Positions 50,848 to 58,449 of a stretch of DNA of 64,000 nucleotides are shown piece after piece. The notes beneath the pieces are model-generated. The model was not told where the DNA came from. It did not search any database and saw nothing but the letters and a program-made list of their open reading frames with translations. A program made the position numbers and the translations under genes. The stretch comes from Acetobacter malorum. Its GTDB lineage: Bacteria > Pseudomonadota > Alphaproteobacteria > Acetobacterales > Acetobacteraceae. Numbering within the stretch: the stretch's first letter is position 1; the number at the start of each line of letters is the position of its first letter. The stretch spans positions 44,976 through 108,975 of the forward strand of contig NZ_JOPG01000013.1 of assembly GCF_002153605.1 (NCBI RefSeq), read 5' to 3'.

Positions 50848-51882
50848 ATGACAGCTTTCCACCGCCCCACTCAGTCCAGCACCATGACGGCCATCTGTTT
50901 TGCCGAGCCGGGCGGACCGGATGTGCTGCATTGTGAAACGCTCCCCATCCCGCAGCCGGGCCGGGGTGAAGTGCTGGTGCGCGTGCAGGCCGCTGGCGTA
51001 AACCGGCCAGACCTGATGCAGCGCGCCGGGCTTTACCCTCCGCCGCCCGGCGCCAACCCGCGCCTTGGTCTGGAAATTGCCGGGGAGATTGTGGCGTGCG
51101 GTGCGCCGCTGGAAGGCACCCCCATGCCGGAAATTGGCAGCGCTGTGTGTGCCCTGGCCAATGGCGGCGGCTATGCGGACTATTGTCTGGTGCCCGCCGG
51201 GCAATGCCTGCCCTGGCCCAAAGGGTATGATGCCGTGCAGGCTGCATCCCTGCCGGAAACCTTTTTTACAGTCTGGTCCAACCTGTTCATGCCCGCGCCC
51301 CCGGCTGTGGGGCAGCGTGTGCTGATCCACGGCGGCAGCAGCGGCATTGGCGTGACGGCCATCCAGCTGGTGCGGGCATTTGGAGCCATTCCCTACGTCA
51401 CGGCAGGAAGTGCGGAAAAATGCGCCCTGTGTGAAAAGCTCGGCGCCATTGCCATCAACTACCATGAGGAAGATTTTGCCGCCCGCCTGCGGGAGCTGAC
51501 GGATGGCAACGGCGTCAACCTCATTCTGGATATGATCGGCGGCGCGTATTTTGACCGCAACATCAAAAGTCTGGCGATGGATGGCCGACTGGTGATTATC
51601 GCGCTGCAAGGCGGGGCCAAGGCGGAGCAGGCCGATCTGGCGCGGATCATGACGCGGCGGCTGATCGTCACCGGCAGCACACTCCGCGGACGAGACACCG
51701 CAACCAAAGCGCGCATTGCACGGGAATTACACGCGCAGGTATGGCCCCTGCTGGCCAGCGGCACCATCCGCCCCCGGATTGATACCGTCCTGCCTTTCTC
51801 CAAAGCCGCAGAGGCTCACCAGATGATGGAAGACAACAAACATCTGGGCCGCATTATTCTGGTACCTGACGCAAAAGCCTGA
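50848..51882 (+). CDS. NAD(P)H quinone oxidoreductase, PIG3 type (zinc-free MDR)
   Basis: 344 residues from ATG 50848 (GAGG 7 nt upstream; another ATG at 50884). Medium-chain dehydrogenase/reductase without zinc ligands: EVLVRVQAAGVNRPDLMQRAGLYPPPPGANPRLGLEIAGEIV, GGYADYCLVPAGQC, and the NADPH motif HGGSSGIG at 161-168. The PIG3 subgroup reduces ortho-quinones and may act in redox stress. Single gene between the esterase and the YggS-like gene; no direct evidence of operon. Confidence 0.88.
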   Translation: MTAFHRPTQSSTMTAICFAEPGGPDVLHCETLPIPQPGRGEVLVRVQAAGVNRPDLMQRAGLYPPPPGANPRLGLEIAGEIVACGAPLEGTPMPEIGSAVCALANGGGYADYCLVPAGQCLPWPKGYDAVQAASLPETFFTVWSNLFMPAPPAVGQRVLIHGGSSGIGVTAIQLVRAFGAIPYVTAGSAEKCALCEKLGAIAINYHEEDFAARLRELTDGNGVNLILDMIGGAYFDRNIKSLAMDGRLVIIALQGGAKAEQADLARIMTRRLIVTGSTLRGRDTATKARIARELHAQVWPLLASGTIRPRIDTVLPFSKAAEAHQMMEDNKHLGRIILVPDAKA

Positions 51883-51998
51883 TGCGTGGCCCGTGCGGGG
51901 CTGCACATAGCACCATGTCCGCACGGCCATTCCCCTCATGGGGCTTTTTTCGCTACAAGAAGAGATCTGATCCCTCTCTTTGAGAAGCTTCGTTTTTT

Positions 51999-52682
51999 AT
52001 GGCCCCAACTTCCTCTCTTGCGGACAGGCTTGCTGATGTCCGCGCCCGCATCACCGCAGCAGCGCTGGATGCCGGGCGAGACCCTGCCTCTGTCTCTCTG
52101 GTAGCGGTTTCCAAGTTCCACCCTGCCAGCAGCGTGCAGGAGGCCATTGCCGCAGGCCAGACGGTGTTTGGTGAAAACCGCGTGCAGGAAGCCGCCGCCA
52201 AGTTCCCGCCCTTGCGGGAGCAGAACCCGGCGCTGCGCCTGCATCTGATCGGCGGCCTGCAAACCAACAAGGCCAAAGACGCCGTACGCATTGCAGATAT
52301 GATTGAGAGCCTCGATCGGCCTGCGCTGGCCGACGCCATTGCGCGCGCAGCAGACAGTGTTGGCCGAATGCCGGAGCTGCTGATTGAGGTCAACACGGGC
52401 GACGAACCTCAGAAATTTGGTGTGCCGAAGGAAGAGGCTGACAGCTTTATCCGCATCTGCCGCCAACGGTTTGGTGACAGTTTGCGCGGGCTGATGTGCA
52501 TCCCGCCCGCAGAGCAGGACCCCACCCCGCATTTCCGCCTGCTGCGCAGCATGGCGCAGACGCACGGCCTGCCGGTGCTCTCCATGGGCATGTCCGCCGA
52601 TTACCCGATTGCCATTGCCGAGGGCGCGACACTGGTGCGCGTGGGCACAGCCATTTTTGGCCCGCGCCCACCCACCGCCTGA
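51999..52682 (+). CDS. PLP homeostasis protein (YggS/PROSC family)
   Basis: 227 residues, a type-III PLP barrel. The PLP lysine is Lys39 in VAVSKFHPASSVQEAIAAG, followed by FGENRVQEA, LHLIGGLQTNKAKDAV (usually HxIGxLQxNK), EVNTGDEPQKFGV and SMGMSADYPIAIAEGATLVRVGTAIFG. It buffers pyridoxal-5'-phosphate rather than catalysing a reaction. Often near cell-division genes in other bacteria, not here. ATG 51999 has GAGAAG about 10 nt upstream. Confidence 0.95.
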   Translation: MAPTSSLADRLADVRARITAAALDAGRDPASVSLVAVSKFHPASSVQEAIAAGQTVFGENRVQEAAAKFPPLREQNPALRLHLIGGLQTNKAKDAVRIADMIESLDRPALADAIARAADSVGRMPELLIEVNTGDEPQKFGVPKEEADSFIRICRQRFGDSLRGLMCIPPAEQDPTPHFRLLRSMAQTHGLPVLSMGMSADYPIAIAEGATLVRVGTAIFGPRPPTA

Positions 52683-52778
52683 CGGGCGGAGACCAGATAA
52701 CTTGCAATTCCCCGGCCTGACCCCCTATGCAAACGCCGGGACTCATTTTCCCACGAGCGACGTGGAGCCAGAACTGAC

Positions 52779-54776
52779 ATGACAGACCCTGCTAATACCC
52801 CCGGAACAGACCCGCAGTCTGGCACGCCACCGCACGCTGCGGCACAGCCCGCTCCGGCTCACGCTGAAAAGCCGCAGATTACGGAATTTGACGCCGACCA
52901 CCCGCAACATGCTGCAGCCCCCGTTGGCTTTGCCGCGCTGCTGGGTGTGCTGGGCGTGGTGTATGGGGATATCGGGACCAGCCCGCTTTATGCCTTCCGC
53001 TCCACAGTGGAAGTCATTTCCGGGCACCATAGCGTCGCGCCGTGGGAAATTATGGGGGTCGCCAGTCTTATTTTCTGGACCCTTATCCTCATTGTGACGG
53101 TGAAATACGTCATTCTGATTATGCGGGCCGACCATAATGGCGAGGGCGGCATTCTCGCCATCATGTCCCTCGCCCAGCGTATGGCCACCAGTCCAAAAAC
53201 CCGGTGGGCGCTCGGATTGGTGGGAATTGTCGGGGCCTGTCTGTTCTTTGGGGATGGCATTATTACCCCGGCCATTTCCGTGCTTTCCGCCATTGAGGGC
53301 GTGGAAGTCAGTGTGCCCGCCGCGCATGACTTTGTGATTCCCATCGCCATTCTGGTCATTATCAGTCTGTTCAGCGTGCAGTGGATCGGCACCGGCAAAG
53401 TCGGCACCATTTTCGGGCCGGTCATGCTGCTGTGGTTCGGCACGCTGGGGGCGCTGGGCGTTGTGCAGATCCTGCATCACCCCGGTATTCTGATGGCACT
53501 TTCCCCCACCTATGCGCTGGAATTTGTGTTTTATCACGGCAGGCTCTCGTTTCTGGCCCTTGGTTCCGTGGTGCTGTGCGTCACCGGGGCCGAGGCACTC
53601 TATGCCGATATGGGCCATTTTGGCCGCGCGCCCATCCGCTACGCGTGGCTGTTCTTTGTGCTGCCCATGCTGGTGCTGAACTACTTCGGGCAGGCTGCAC
53701 TGGTGATTGCCGACCCCAAGGCGCTGGTGAACCCGTTCTTCCTGATGTGCCCGCACTGGATGCAGGGGCCGATGGTGGTGCTGTCCACCTTCGCCACCGT
53801 TATTGCCAGTCAGGCCGGGATTTCCGGCGGCTTCTCCATCTGTCGCCAGCTTATCCAGCTTGGCTACATGCCGCGCCTGCGCATTACCCACACCAATGCG
53901 GAAGAGGAAGGCCAGATCTATCTGCCGGACTTCAACCGCTTTCTGGCCGTGGGCGCCGTGCTGCTGGTTGTGGCGTTCCGTAGCTCCGATGCACTGGCCT
54001 CGGCTTACGGTATTGCCGTGACAGGCACCTTCATCTGCACCTCCATTCTGGCCATTGTCGTCTTCCGCAAACACTTCAACTGGCCGGTCTGGCAGGTGGC
54101 ACTTGTGTTTGGCGGCTTCCTGGCGCTGGACAGCACCTTCTTTGCTGCCAACGCGCTGAAGATCCCCGATGGGGGCTGGGTGCCGGTGCTGCTGGGCTGT
54201 GTGCTGACCCTGATGATGACCACATGGAAGAAGGGCCGTGGCCTGATTGTGGCCCGCCAGCGGCAGGACAGCCTGCCCATGGGCTCCTTCATCGCGCGTC
54301 TGCCGCAGTCCCGCATTATCCGCGTGCCGGGCATGGCCGTGTTCATGACGGGCACGCCGGACTTTGTGCCGCCCTGCCTGCTGCATAACCTGCGCCACAA
54401 CAAGATCCTGCATGACCACGTTCTGTTTGTCACCGTGCAGAACCTTGACCAGCCAGAAGCCGACCGCGGCCACCGCGTGGCGGTGGAAGAGCTGGCCCCC
54501 AATATCTACCGCGTCATCCTGCGCTACGGCTTTATGGAAATGCCGAACATCCCGCGCGCGCTGGAAGACCTGAAGTCCAACGGCGTGGATTTTGATGCCC
54601 TGCAAGCTTCCTATTTCACCTCGCGCGAACTGATTACCCGCTCCTCTGTGCCCCGTATTTCGCACTGGCGGATGTCTCTGTTCCTGTTCATGGCGCGCAA
54701 TGCCACGTCCAGCATGGAATTCTTCCGTATTCCGCCGGACCGCGTGGTGCAGCTGGGCGTGAAGGTGGCCATCTGA
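52779..54776 (+). CDS. kup: Kup low-affinity potassium transporter
   Basis: 665 residues, about 12 membrane segments and a hydrophilic C-terminal domain (about 500-665). After an Ala/Pro/Thr-rich N-terminus of about 45 residues comes [21 protein letters not shown] (62-71 core), then [35 protein letters not shown] and [19 protein letters not shown]. Imports potassium by proton symport and is often the main uptake system at acid pH, which suits acetic acid bacteria. hemW starts 8 nt after its stop. Confidence 0.96.
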   Translation: MTDPANTPGTDPQSGTPPHAAAQPAPAHAEKPQITEFDADHPQHAAAPVGFAALLGVLGVVYGDIGTSPLYAFRSTVEVISGHHSVAPWEIMGVASLIFWTLILIVTVKYVILIMRADHNGEGGILAIMSLAQRMATSPKTRWALGLVGIVGACLFFGDGIITPAISVLSAIEGVEVSVPAAHDFVIPIAILVIISLFSVQWIGTGKVGTIFGPVMLLWFGTLGALGVVQILHHPGILMALSPTYALEFVFYHGRLSFLALGSVVLCVTGAEALYADMGHFGRAPIRYAWLFFVLPMLVLNYFGQAALVIADPKALVNPFFLMCPHWMQGPMVVLSTFATVIASQAGISGGFSICRQLIQLGYMPRLRITHTNAEEEGQIYLPDFNRFLAVGAVLLVVAFRSSDALASAYGIAVTGTFICTSILAIVVFRKHFNWPVWQVALVFGGFLALDSTFFAANALKIPDGGWVPVLLGCVLTLMMTTWKKGRGLIVARQRQDSLPMGSFIARLPQSRIIRVPGMAVFMTGTPDFVPPCLLHNLRHNKILHDHVLFVTVQNLDQPEADRGHRVAVEELAPNIYRVILRYGFMEMPNIPRALEDLKSNGVDFDALQASYFTSRELITRSSVPRISHWRMSLFLFMARNATSSMEFFRIPPDRVVQLGVKVAI

Positions 54777-54784
54777 CCGCCCTC

Positions 54785-55945
54785 GTGCCCTCCAGCGCTG
54801 ACCCCCTCGCGCTCTATATCCACTGGCCATTCTGTCTGGCCAAATGCCCGTACTGTGACTTCAACTCACACGTGCGGGAACGGATGCCGGAGGCCCGCTT
54901 TGCTGCCGCCCTGCGCACGGAACTGGCGCATGAGGCCGCACGGCTGGGCCGTCGCAAACTCGGCTCCATTTTTTTTGGCGGGGGCACGCCCTCTCTGATG
55001 GCACCCGAGAGTGTGGCCGCGCTGATTGCCGACGCCACGACACTTTTCGAGCCTCTCCCCAACCTTGAAATCACGCTGGAAGCCAACCCCACCAGCGTAG
55101 AATCCGGCCGCCTGAGCGCCTTCCGGCAGGCAGGGGTAAACCGCGTTTCTCTGGGGATTCAGGCGCTGGATGATGCCTCGCTCAAATTTCTGGGCCGGGA
55201 ACATTCAGCCAAACAGGCCCTCGCGGCGCTGGAAATTGCCCGGGGTCTGTTCCCCCGCATTACGTTTGACCTGATTTACGCCCGCCCCGGCCAGACACTG
55301 GCCGACTGGCAGGCGGAACTGGATACGGCGCTCAGTCTGGTGGCAGACCATGTCTCGCTCTACCAGCTGACCATTGAGCCCGGCACCAAGTTTGAAGCCC
55401 TGTATCGCACCGGCGCGTTCACCCTGCCGGATGAAGACACCGCAGCCCGCCTGTATCAGGAAACCAGCGAGGTCACCGCGCGGCACGGGCTGGCAGGCTA
55501 TGAAGTCTCCAATTATGCCCGCCCCGGCAGTGAAAGCCGCCATAACCTGACCTACTGGCGCTATGGCGATTATCTGGGCCTCGGCCCCGGCGCGCATGGA
55601 CGCATCACGCAAGGCGACGCCCTGTTTGCCACCCGCCGCCATCGTGCGCCGGAACCCTGGGCGGATCTGGTGGAACGCACCGGCACCGGCCAGACCTCGC
55701 AGGATGCGCTGGACCCGACAGACCGCGCGCGGGAAATGCTGCTGATGGGCCTGCGCGTGACGGAAGGCATCAACGCCCCCCGCTTTACCGCCCGCACCGG
55801 CCTGAGCCTGCACGACGCGCTGGATCCGGTGATTCTGGAAGCCGCTCTTGAGGAAGGTTATCTGGAGCAAACCACCGAAACCCTCCGCGCCACCCCGGAA
55901 GGCCGCCTGCGGCTGGAAGCCCTGCTGGGCGCGCTGGTGCTGTAA
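54785..55945 (+). CDS. hemW: HemW, radical-SAM heme chaperone
   Basis: 386 residues, GTG start 8 nt after kup, so likely cotranscribed. The radical SAM cluster motif is CLAKCPYCDF with Cys17, 21 and 24; SIFFGGGTPSLM, ANPTSVE, RVSLGIQALDDASLKFLGREHS, FDLIYARPGQTLADWQAEL and the C-terminal HemN_C part (GLGPGAHG, EMLLMGLRVTEGIN) follow. Family experts now regard it as a heme carrier for respiratory enzymes, not a coproporphyrinogen oxidase. No HemN-type 4th cysteine (CxxxCxxCxC) is present, which agrees with HemW (CxxxCxxCxF). Confidence 0.94.
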   Translation: MPSSADPLALYIHWPFCLAKCPYCDFNSHVRERMPEARFAAALRTELAHEAARLGRRKLGSIFFGGGTPSLMAPESVAALIADATTLFEPLPNLEITLEANPTSVESGRLSAFRQAGVNRVSLGIQALDDASLKFLGREHSAKQALAALEIARGLFPRITFDLIYARPGQTLADWQAELDTALSLVADHVSLYQLTIEPGTKFEALYRTGAFTLPDEDTAARLYQETSEVTARHGLAGYEVSNYARPGSESRHNLTYWRYGDYLGLGPGAHGRITQGDALFATRRHRAPEPWADLVERTGTGQTSQDALDPTDRAREMLLMGLRVTEGINAPRFTARTGLSLHDALDPVILEAALEEGYLEQTTETLRATPEGRLRLEALLGALVL

Positions 55946-56371
55946 GCAGTTCTGCTATTTTTTACACAGCAACTCATGAACAGAGATGATCTGAGATAAG
56001 ATGATCACCAGAACTCCCCAGAAAGAAAAATCATAAATACATCTATAGGTTTCACAGATGATGATAAAAATCACAGAAACCAAACAAAAAATAAGAAAAG
56101 CCAAAGACCATTTATATCTGGAATTTCCCATTCTCTATAATCCCACCCAATCACTATAATGATTTAATACTTTCCGCACTTTCAAATACCACACGAACCC
56201 CGGCATCTGCTATGCCATCCAAGGACTACGTGGCAATGGTTTAAAATACCCGACCTTTATCCCCTGCGAATTAAATTTTTGCCCACCCATATTCCCTTCC
56301 CATTCCATTTAACGATACGCTTGCGGCATGGTATCTGATCGGGTGCCGTTCTTAACCAACCGAGGCTTTTC
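55946..56371. other. AT-rich intergenic region (426 bp)
   Basis: Clearly lower GC than its surroundings. It contains the candidate small minus-strand gene 55955-56131. The stretch 56132-56371 holds no other gene that I can support; it should contain the promoter of the nucleoside hydrolase, with CGAGG at 56361-56365 as ribosome-binding site. Confidence 0.5.
55955..56131 (-). CDS. Candidate small membrane protein, 58 aa
   Basis: Complete frame from ATG 56131 to TAG at 55957-55955. It begins MGNSRYKWSLAFLIFCLVSV and has two hydrophobic stretches (WSLAFLIFCLVSVIFIII, about 8-25; FSFWGVLVIILSQIISV, about 35-51) separated by a loop with two cysteines (CETYRC), ending LLCKK. A two-helix hairpin with both ends inside is suggested (positive N-terminus RYK, positive end KK). 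The whole gene is AT-rich and the ribosome-binding site is weak (GGTGGGA, 9 nt before the start region). Low GC, alternative compositions and short length leave open that it is chance. Convergent with hemW with 9 nt between ends. Confidence 0.42.
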   Translation of the reverse strand: MGNSRYKWSLAFLIFCLVSVIFIIICETYRCIYDFSFWGVLVIILSQIISVHELLCKK

Positions 56372-57484
56372 ATGCGCCAGCGTTCCCTGACTCATCGCCC
56401 TTTTCTGCGGCTGACTTCCGCTCTTGCCGCAACGCTGGCCGTGCTGTGCGCCGCCCCCCATGCCCGTGCGGATGAAAAATCCGACGCCCCGGAACTGGTG
56501 ATTGAAGACAACGACTTTCTCGGTCCGGGTGGTTCAGACATTCAGTCCACCATCCCGCTGCTGGCCAACCCGCATATCAAGGTTCTCGGCTTTACCGTTT
56601 GCGCGGGGGATGACTGGGAGAATGCGGAATCCGCCCACCTGCGCCGCTTTCTGGAAATTGCTCACCGTGAGGATATTCCGGTGGCCGATGGCGCTGTGTA
56701 TCCGCTGATCAACAGCGTGGAACTCATGCGCCTGCGTGAGCAGCAATATGGCGCCATTCCGTGGAAAGGCGCATGGGGTGGCCCCGGCTCCATGGCTAAT
56801 GTGCCCTCCACCCAGCCGCCGCTACCCAAATTTACAGAAGGCGCCCCCAAAACTCCCGCCATTGCAGAACCGGCGGCCATGTTCCTGATCCGCATGGTGC
56901 ATGCGCACCCGCATCAGGTGACAATTTATGAAGCGGGCCCGATGACCAATCTGGCGCTGGCCATCCGTCTGGACCCAACCTTTGCCGCCACTGCCAAACA
57001 GCTGGTGTTCATGGGTGGGCTGATTGACACCAGCATGATGTCCATCACCGGCAGCGCGAACTTTGCGTCTGATTTCAACATGATTTTTGACCCGGAAGCC
57101 GCCCACATCACGCTAACCGCCGCATGGCCGTCCATCACGGTAGTGGGGAATGTGTCCAACGATATCATGATGACAAAGCCTTACATGGCCCGCATTGCCA
57201 GCAAGAACACTCCGGTGACCAGCTACATGAGCCGCAATTTCTCCCCGCTGCCGCTGTGGGATGAAATGGCCGCCGCCATTGCGGCTGATCCGTCGCTCGT
57301 GAAACAGTCTGTCAAAGCCTACATGGATGTGGAAATCGCCAAAGGCTACAGCTACGGCCATGCCCATGTCTGGCCCAAAAATCTCGCTCCCGTCAAAATG
57401 GGCGTGCGGGAAGTAACACTGGTGCAGAAAATTGATGCTGAGAAGTTTCAGGAAAACTTCGTGAAGCAGGCGCAGGGTCTTTGA
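56372..57484 (+). CDS. Secreted nucleoside hydrolase (inosine/uridine-preferring family)
   Basis: 370 residues. A signal peptide (1-33, ending ARA) precedes the domain. The calcium/ribose-binding N-terminal motif appears as LVIEDNDFLGPGGSDIQS rather than the usual DTDPGxDD, with Asp residues retained; later elements are VYEAGPMTNLALAIR-like (TIYEAGPMTNLALAIRLDP), FMGGLIDTS and ASDFNMIFDPEAA, which carry the NxxxD(N)xxxDPEAA catalytic set. It would release ribose from nucleosides in the periplasm for salvage. No nucleoside transporter adjoins. CGAGG lies 7 nt upstream of ATG. Confidence 0.87.
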   Translation: MRQRSLTHRPFLRLTSALAATLAVLCAAPHARADEKSDAPELVIEDNDFLGPGGSDIQSTIPLLANPHIKVLGFTVCAGDDWENAESAHLRRFLEIAHREDIPVADGAVYPLINSVELMRLREQQYGAIPWKGAWGGPGSMANVPSTQPPLPKFTEGAPKTPAIAEPAAMFLIRMVHAHPHQVTIYEAGPMTNLALAIRLDPTFAATAKQLVFMGGLIDTSMMSITGSANFASDFNMIFDPEAAHITLTAAWPSITVVGNVSNDIMMTKPYMARIASKNTPVTSYMSRNFSPLPLWDEMAAAIAADPSLVKQSVKAYMDVEIAKGYSYGHAHVWPKNLAPVKMGVREVTLVQKIDAEKFQENFVKQAQGL

Positions 57485-57522
57485 AAAAAAATGCTCTTCA
57501 GATTCACGCGATCTGAAGAGCA
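57485..57522 (-). terminator. Terminator of the 81-aa exported protein gene
   Basis: TGCTCTTCAGAT (57492-57503) and ATCTGAAGAGCA (57511-57522), a perfect 12-bp stem with loop TCACGCG. On the minus strand a T run follows (plus-strand A's 57485-57491), directly abutting the stop of the nucleoside hydrolase on the other strand. Confidence 0.88.
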
Positions 57523-57553
57523 CTCATTAAGACTTTTATAAATTTCAGACTGC

Positions 57554-57799
57554 TTACGGCTCAAATTTTCCGCCCCAGCATTCAACGGGTATTCCTGCAA
57601 TCACAGCACATTTCTGACCGTTGGGGTACGTCACAATAAGATGATGATGAGTCTCCTCAGCACTTCGCAGGTATGATCCAACATCACTGCTTGAGGTAAG
57701 GGAGACCGTCGCCTGCGCTTTCGGAGAAACCCCGGCATAGGAAACCAGTAGACCGGTAAGAGACATGGAAGCGAACACAAAAGTTCTAAATTTCTTCAT
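57554..57799 (-). CDS. Small exported protein, 81 aa
   Basis: ATG 57799 has AGGAAGGA 8-9 nt upstream and a good promoter further up. Residues 1-30 are a signal peptide (MKKFRTFVFASMSLTGLLVSYAG, ending AQA). The mature 50 residues include HHHLIVTYPNGQKCAVIAGIPVECWGG, with two cysteines probably in a disulfide and a His cluster. I do not recognise the family. Cell position: periplasm or secreted. Monocistronic, between its own promoter and terminator, which argues for a real, regulated gene. Confidence 0.82.
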   Translation of the reverse strand: MKKFRTFVFASMSLTGLLVSYAGVSPKAQATVSLTSSSDVGSYLRSAEETHHHLIVTYPNGQKCAVIAGIPVECWGGKFEP

Positions 57800-57849
57800 T
57801 GAAACATCCTTCCTGCTATACCTAAACCAATCATGTTCAGGAGATAATT

Positions 57850-57878
57850 ATTAACTCCCTGAAATCTTACCCTGTCAA
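57850..57878 (-). promoter_or_regulatory. Sigma-70-type promoter of the 81-aa protein gene
   Basis: On the minus strand TTGACA (57878-57873), a 17-nt spacer, and GTTAAT (57855-57850) as -10 (4 of 6 matches, including the conserved final T). Transcript start would be near 57843, giving a leader of about 44 nt. Confidence 0.55.
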
Positions 57879-57912
57879 TAAATTAATCCGAACTCAAAAC
57901 GTAAAGGTCACA

Positions 57913-58353
57913 ATGATTTCTTCTGGCCTCAACCTCATTAAACTGGTTGTCGGTGTCAGTTCGGTTGAAGAACTGGCGGAACGACAGAAAGACCCCCACA
58001 ACACCCGGCAGCACCCGCAGCACGGCGCGCGCTTGCCAGTGGTGCATACCCGCACCTTTCCGCGCCAGAGTGAGGAAATCCTGCAGGGTGGCTCTCTCTA
58101 TCGGGTTATCAGCAGCCTGATCCAGTGCCGCCAGCAGGTGCTGGACCTGCAAACCGAAACACGGGCAGATGGCACACAGGGCACGCTCATCCTGCTCTCC
58201 CCAGAGATCATCCGGGTTGAACCCCGCGCCATGCGCCCTTTTCAGGGATGGCGCTACCTGAAACCTGCCGACGCCCCGCCAGATCTTTCCGGCACACAAA
58301 GCTCAAACCTGCCGCCGCATTTGCAGAAAGAGCTGACGCTGCTGGGGCTGTAA
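57913..58353 (+). CDS. DUF1489 family protein
   Basis: 146 residues, soluble. The N-terminus LNLIKLVVGVSSVEELAERQ, VVHTRTFPRQSEEILQGGSLYRVISSLIQCRQQVLDLQ and IRVEPRAMRPFQGWRYLKPADAPPDL match DUF1489, a family widespread in alphaproteobacteria with no assigned function. ATG 57913 has AAAGG about 7 nt upstream. Divergent from the 81-aa exported gene; a terminator follows. Confidence 0.88.
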   Translation: MISSGLNLIKLVVGVSSVEELAERQKDPHNTRQHPQHGARLPVVHTRTFPRQSEEILQGGSLYRVISSLIQCRQQVLDLQTETRADGTQGTLILLSPEIIRVEPRAMRPFQGWRYLKPADAPPDLSGTQSSNLPPHLQKELTLLGL

Positions 58354-58369
58354 AAAAGCTTCGGTCATA

Positions 58370-58404
58370 AAAAAAGCCCCCTTCTGAACGAAGGGGGCTT
58401 TTTT
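58370..58404. terminator. Bidirectional terminator between DUF1489 and the second TonB receptor
   Basis: AAAAAAGCCCCCTTC (58370-58384) pairs perfectly with GAAGGGGGCTTTTTT (58390-58404) around a TGAAC loop. Both genes end towards it. Confidence 0.93.
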
Positions 58405-58449
58405 GTCTGTGCGAGGGAGCGGGAAAACACCGCTCCGACTGGTCAGAGT

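Noticed and set aside
52743..54830. Antisense open frame of 695 codons over kup
   Set aside because: His/Gln/Gly-rich, no hydrophobic or domain pattern, opposite to a clear potassium transporter.
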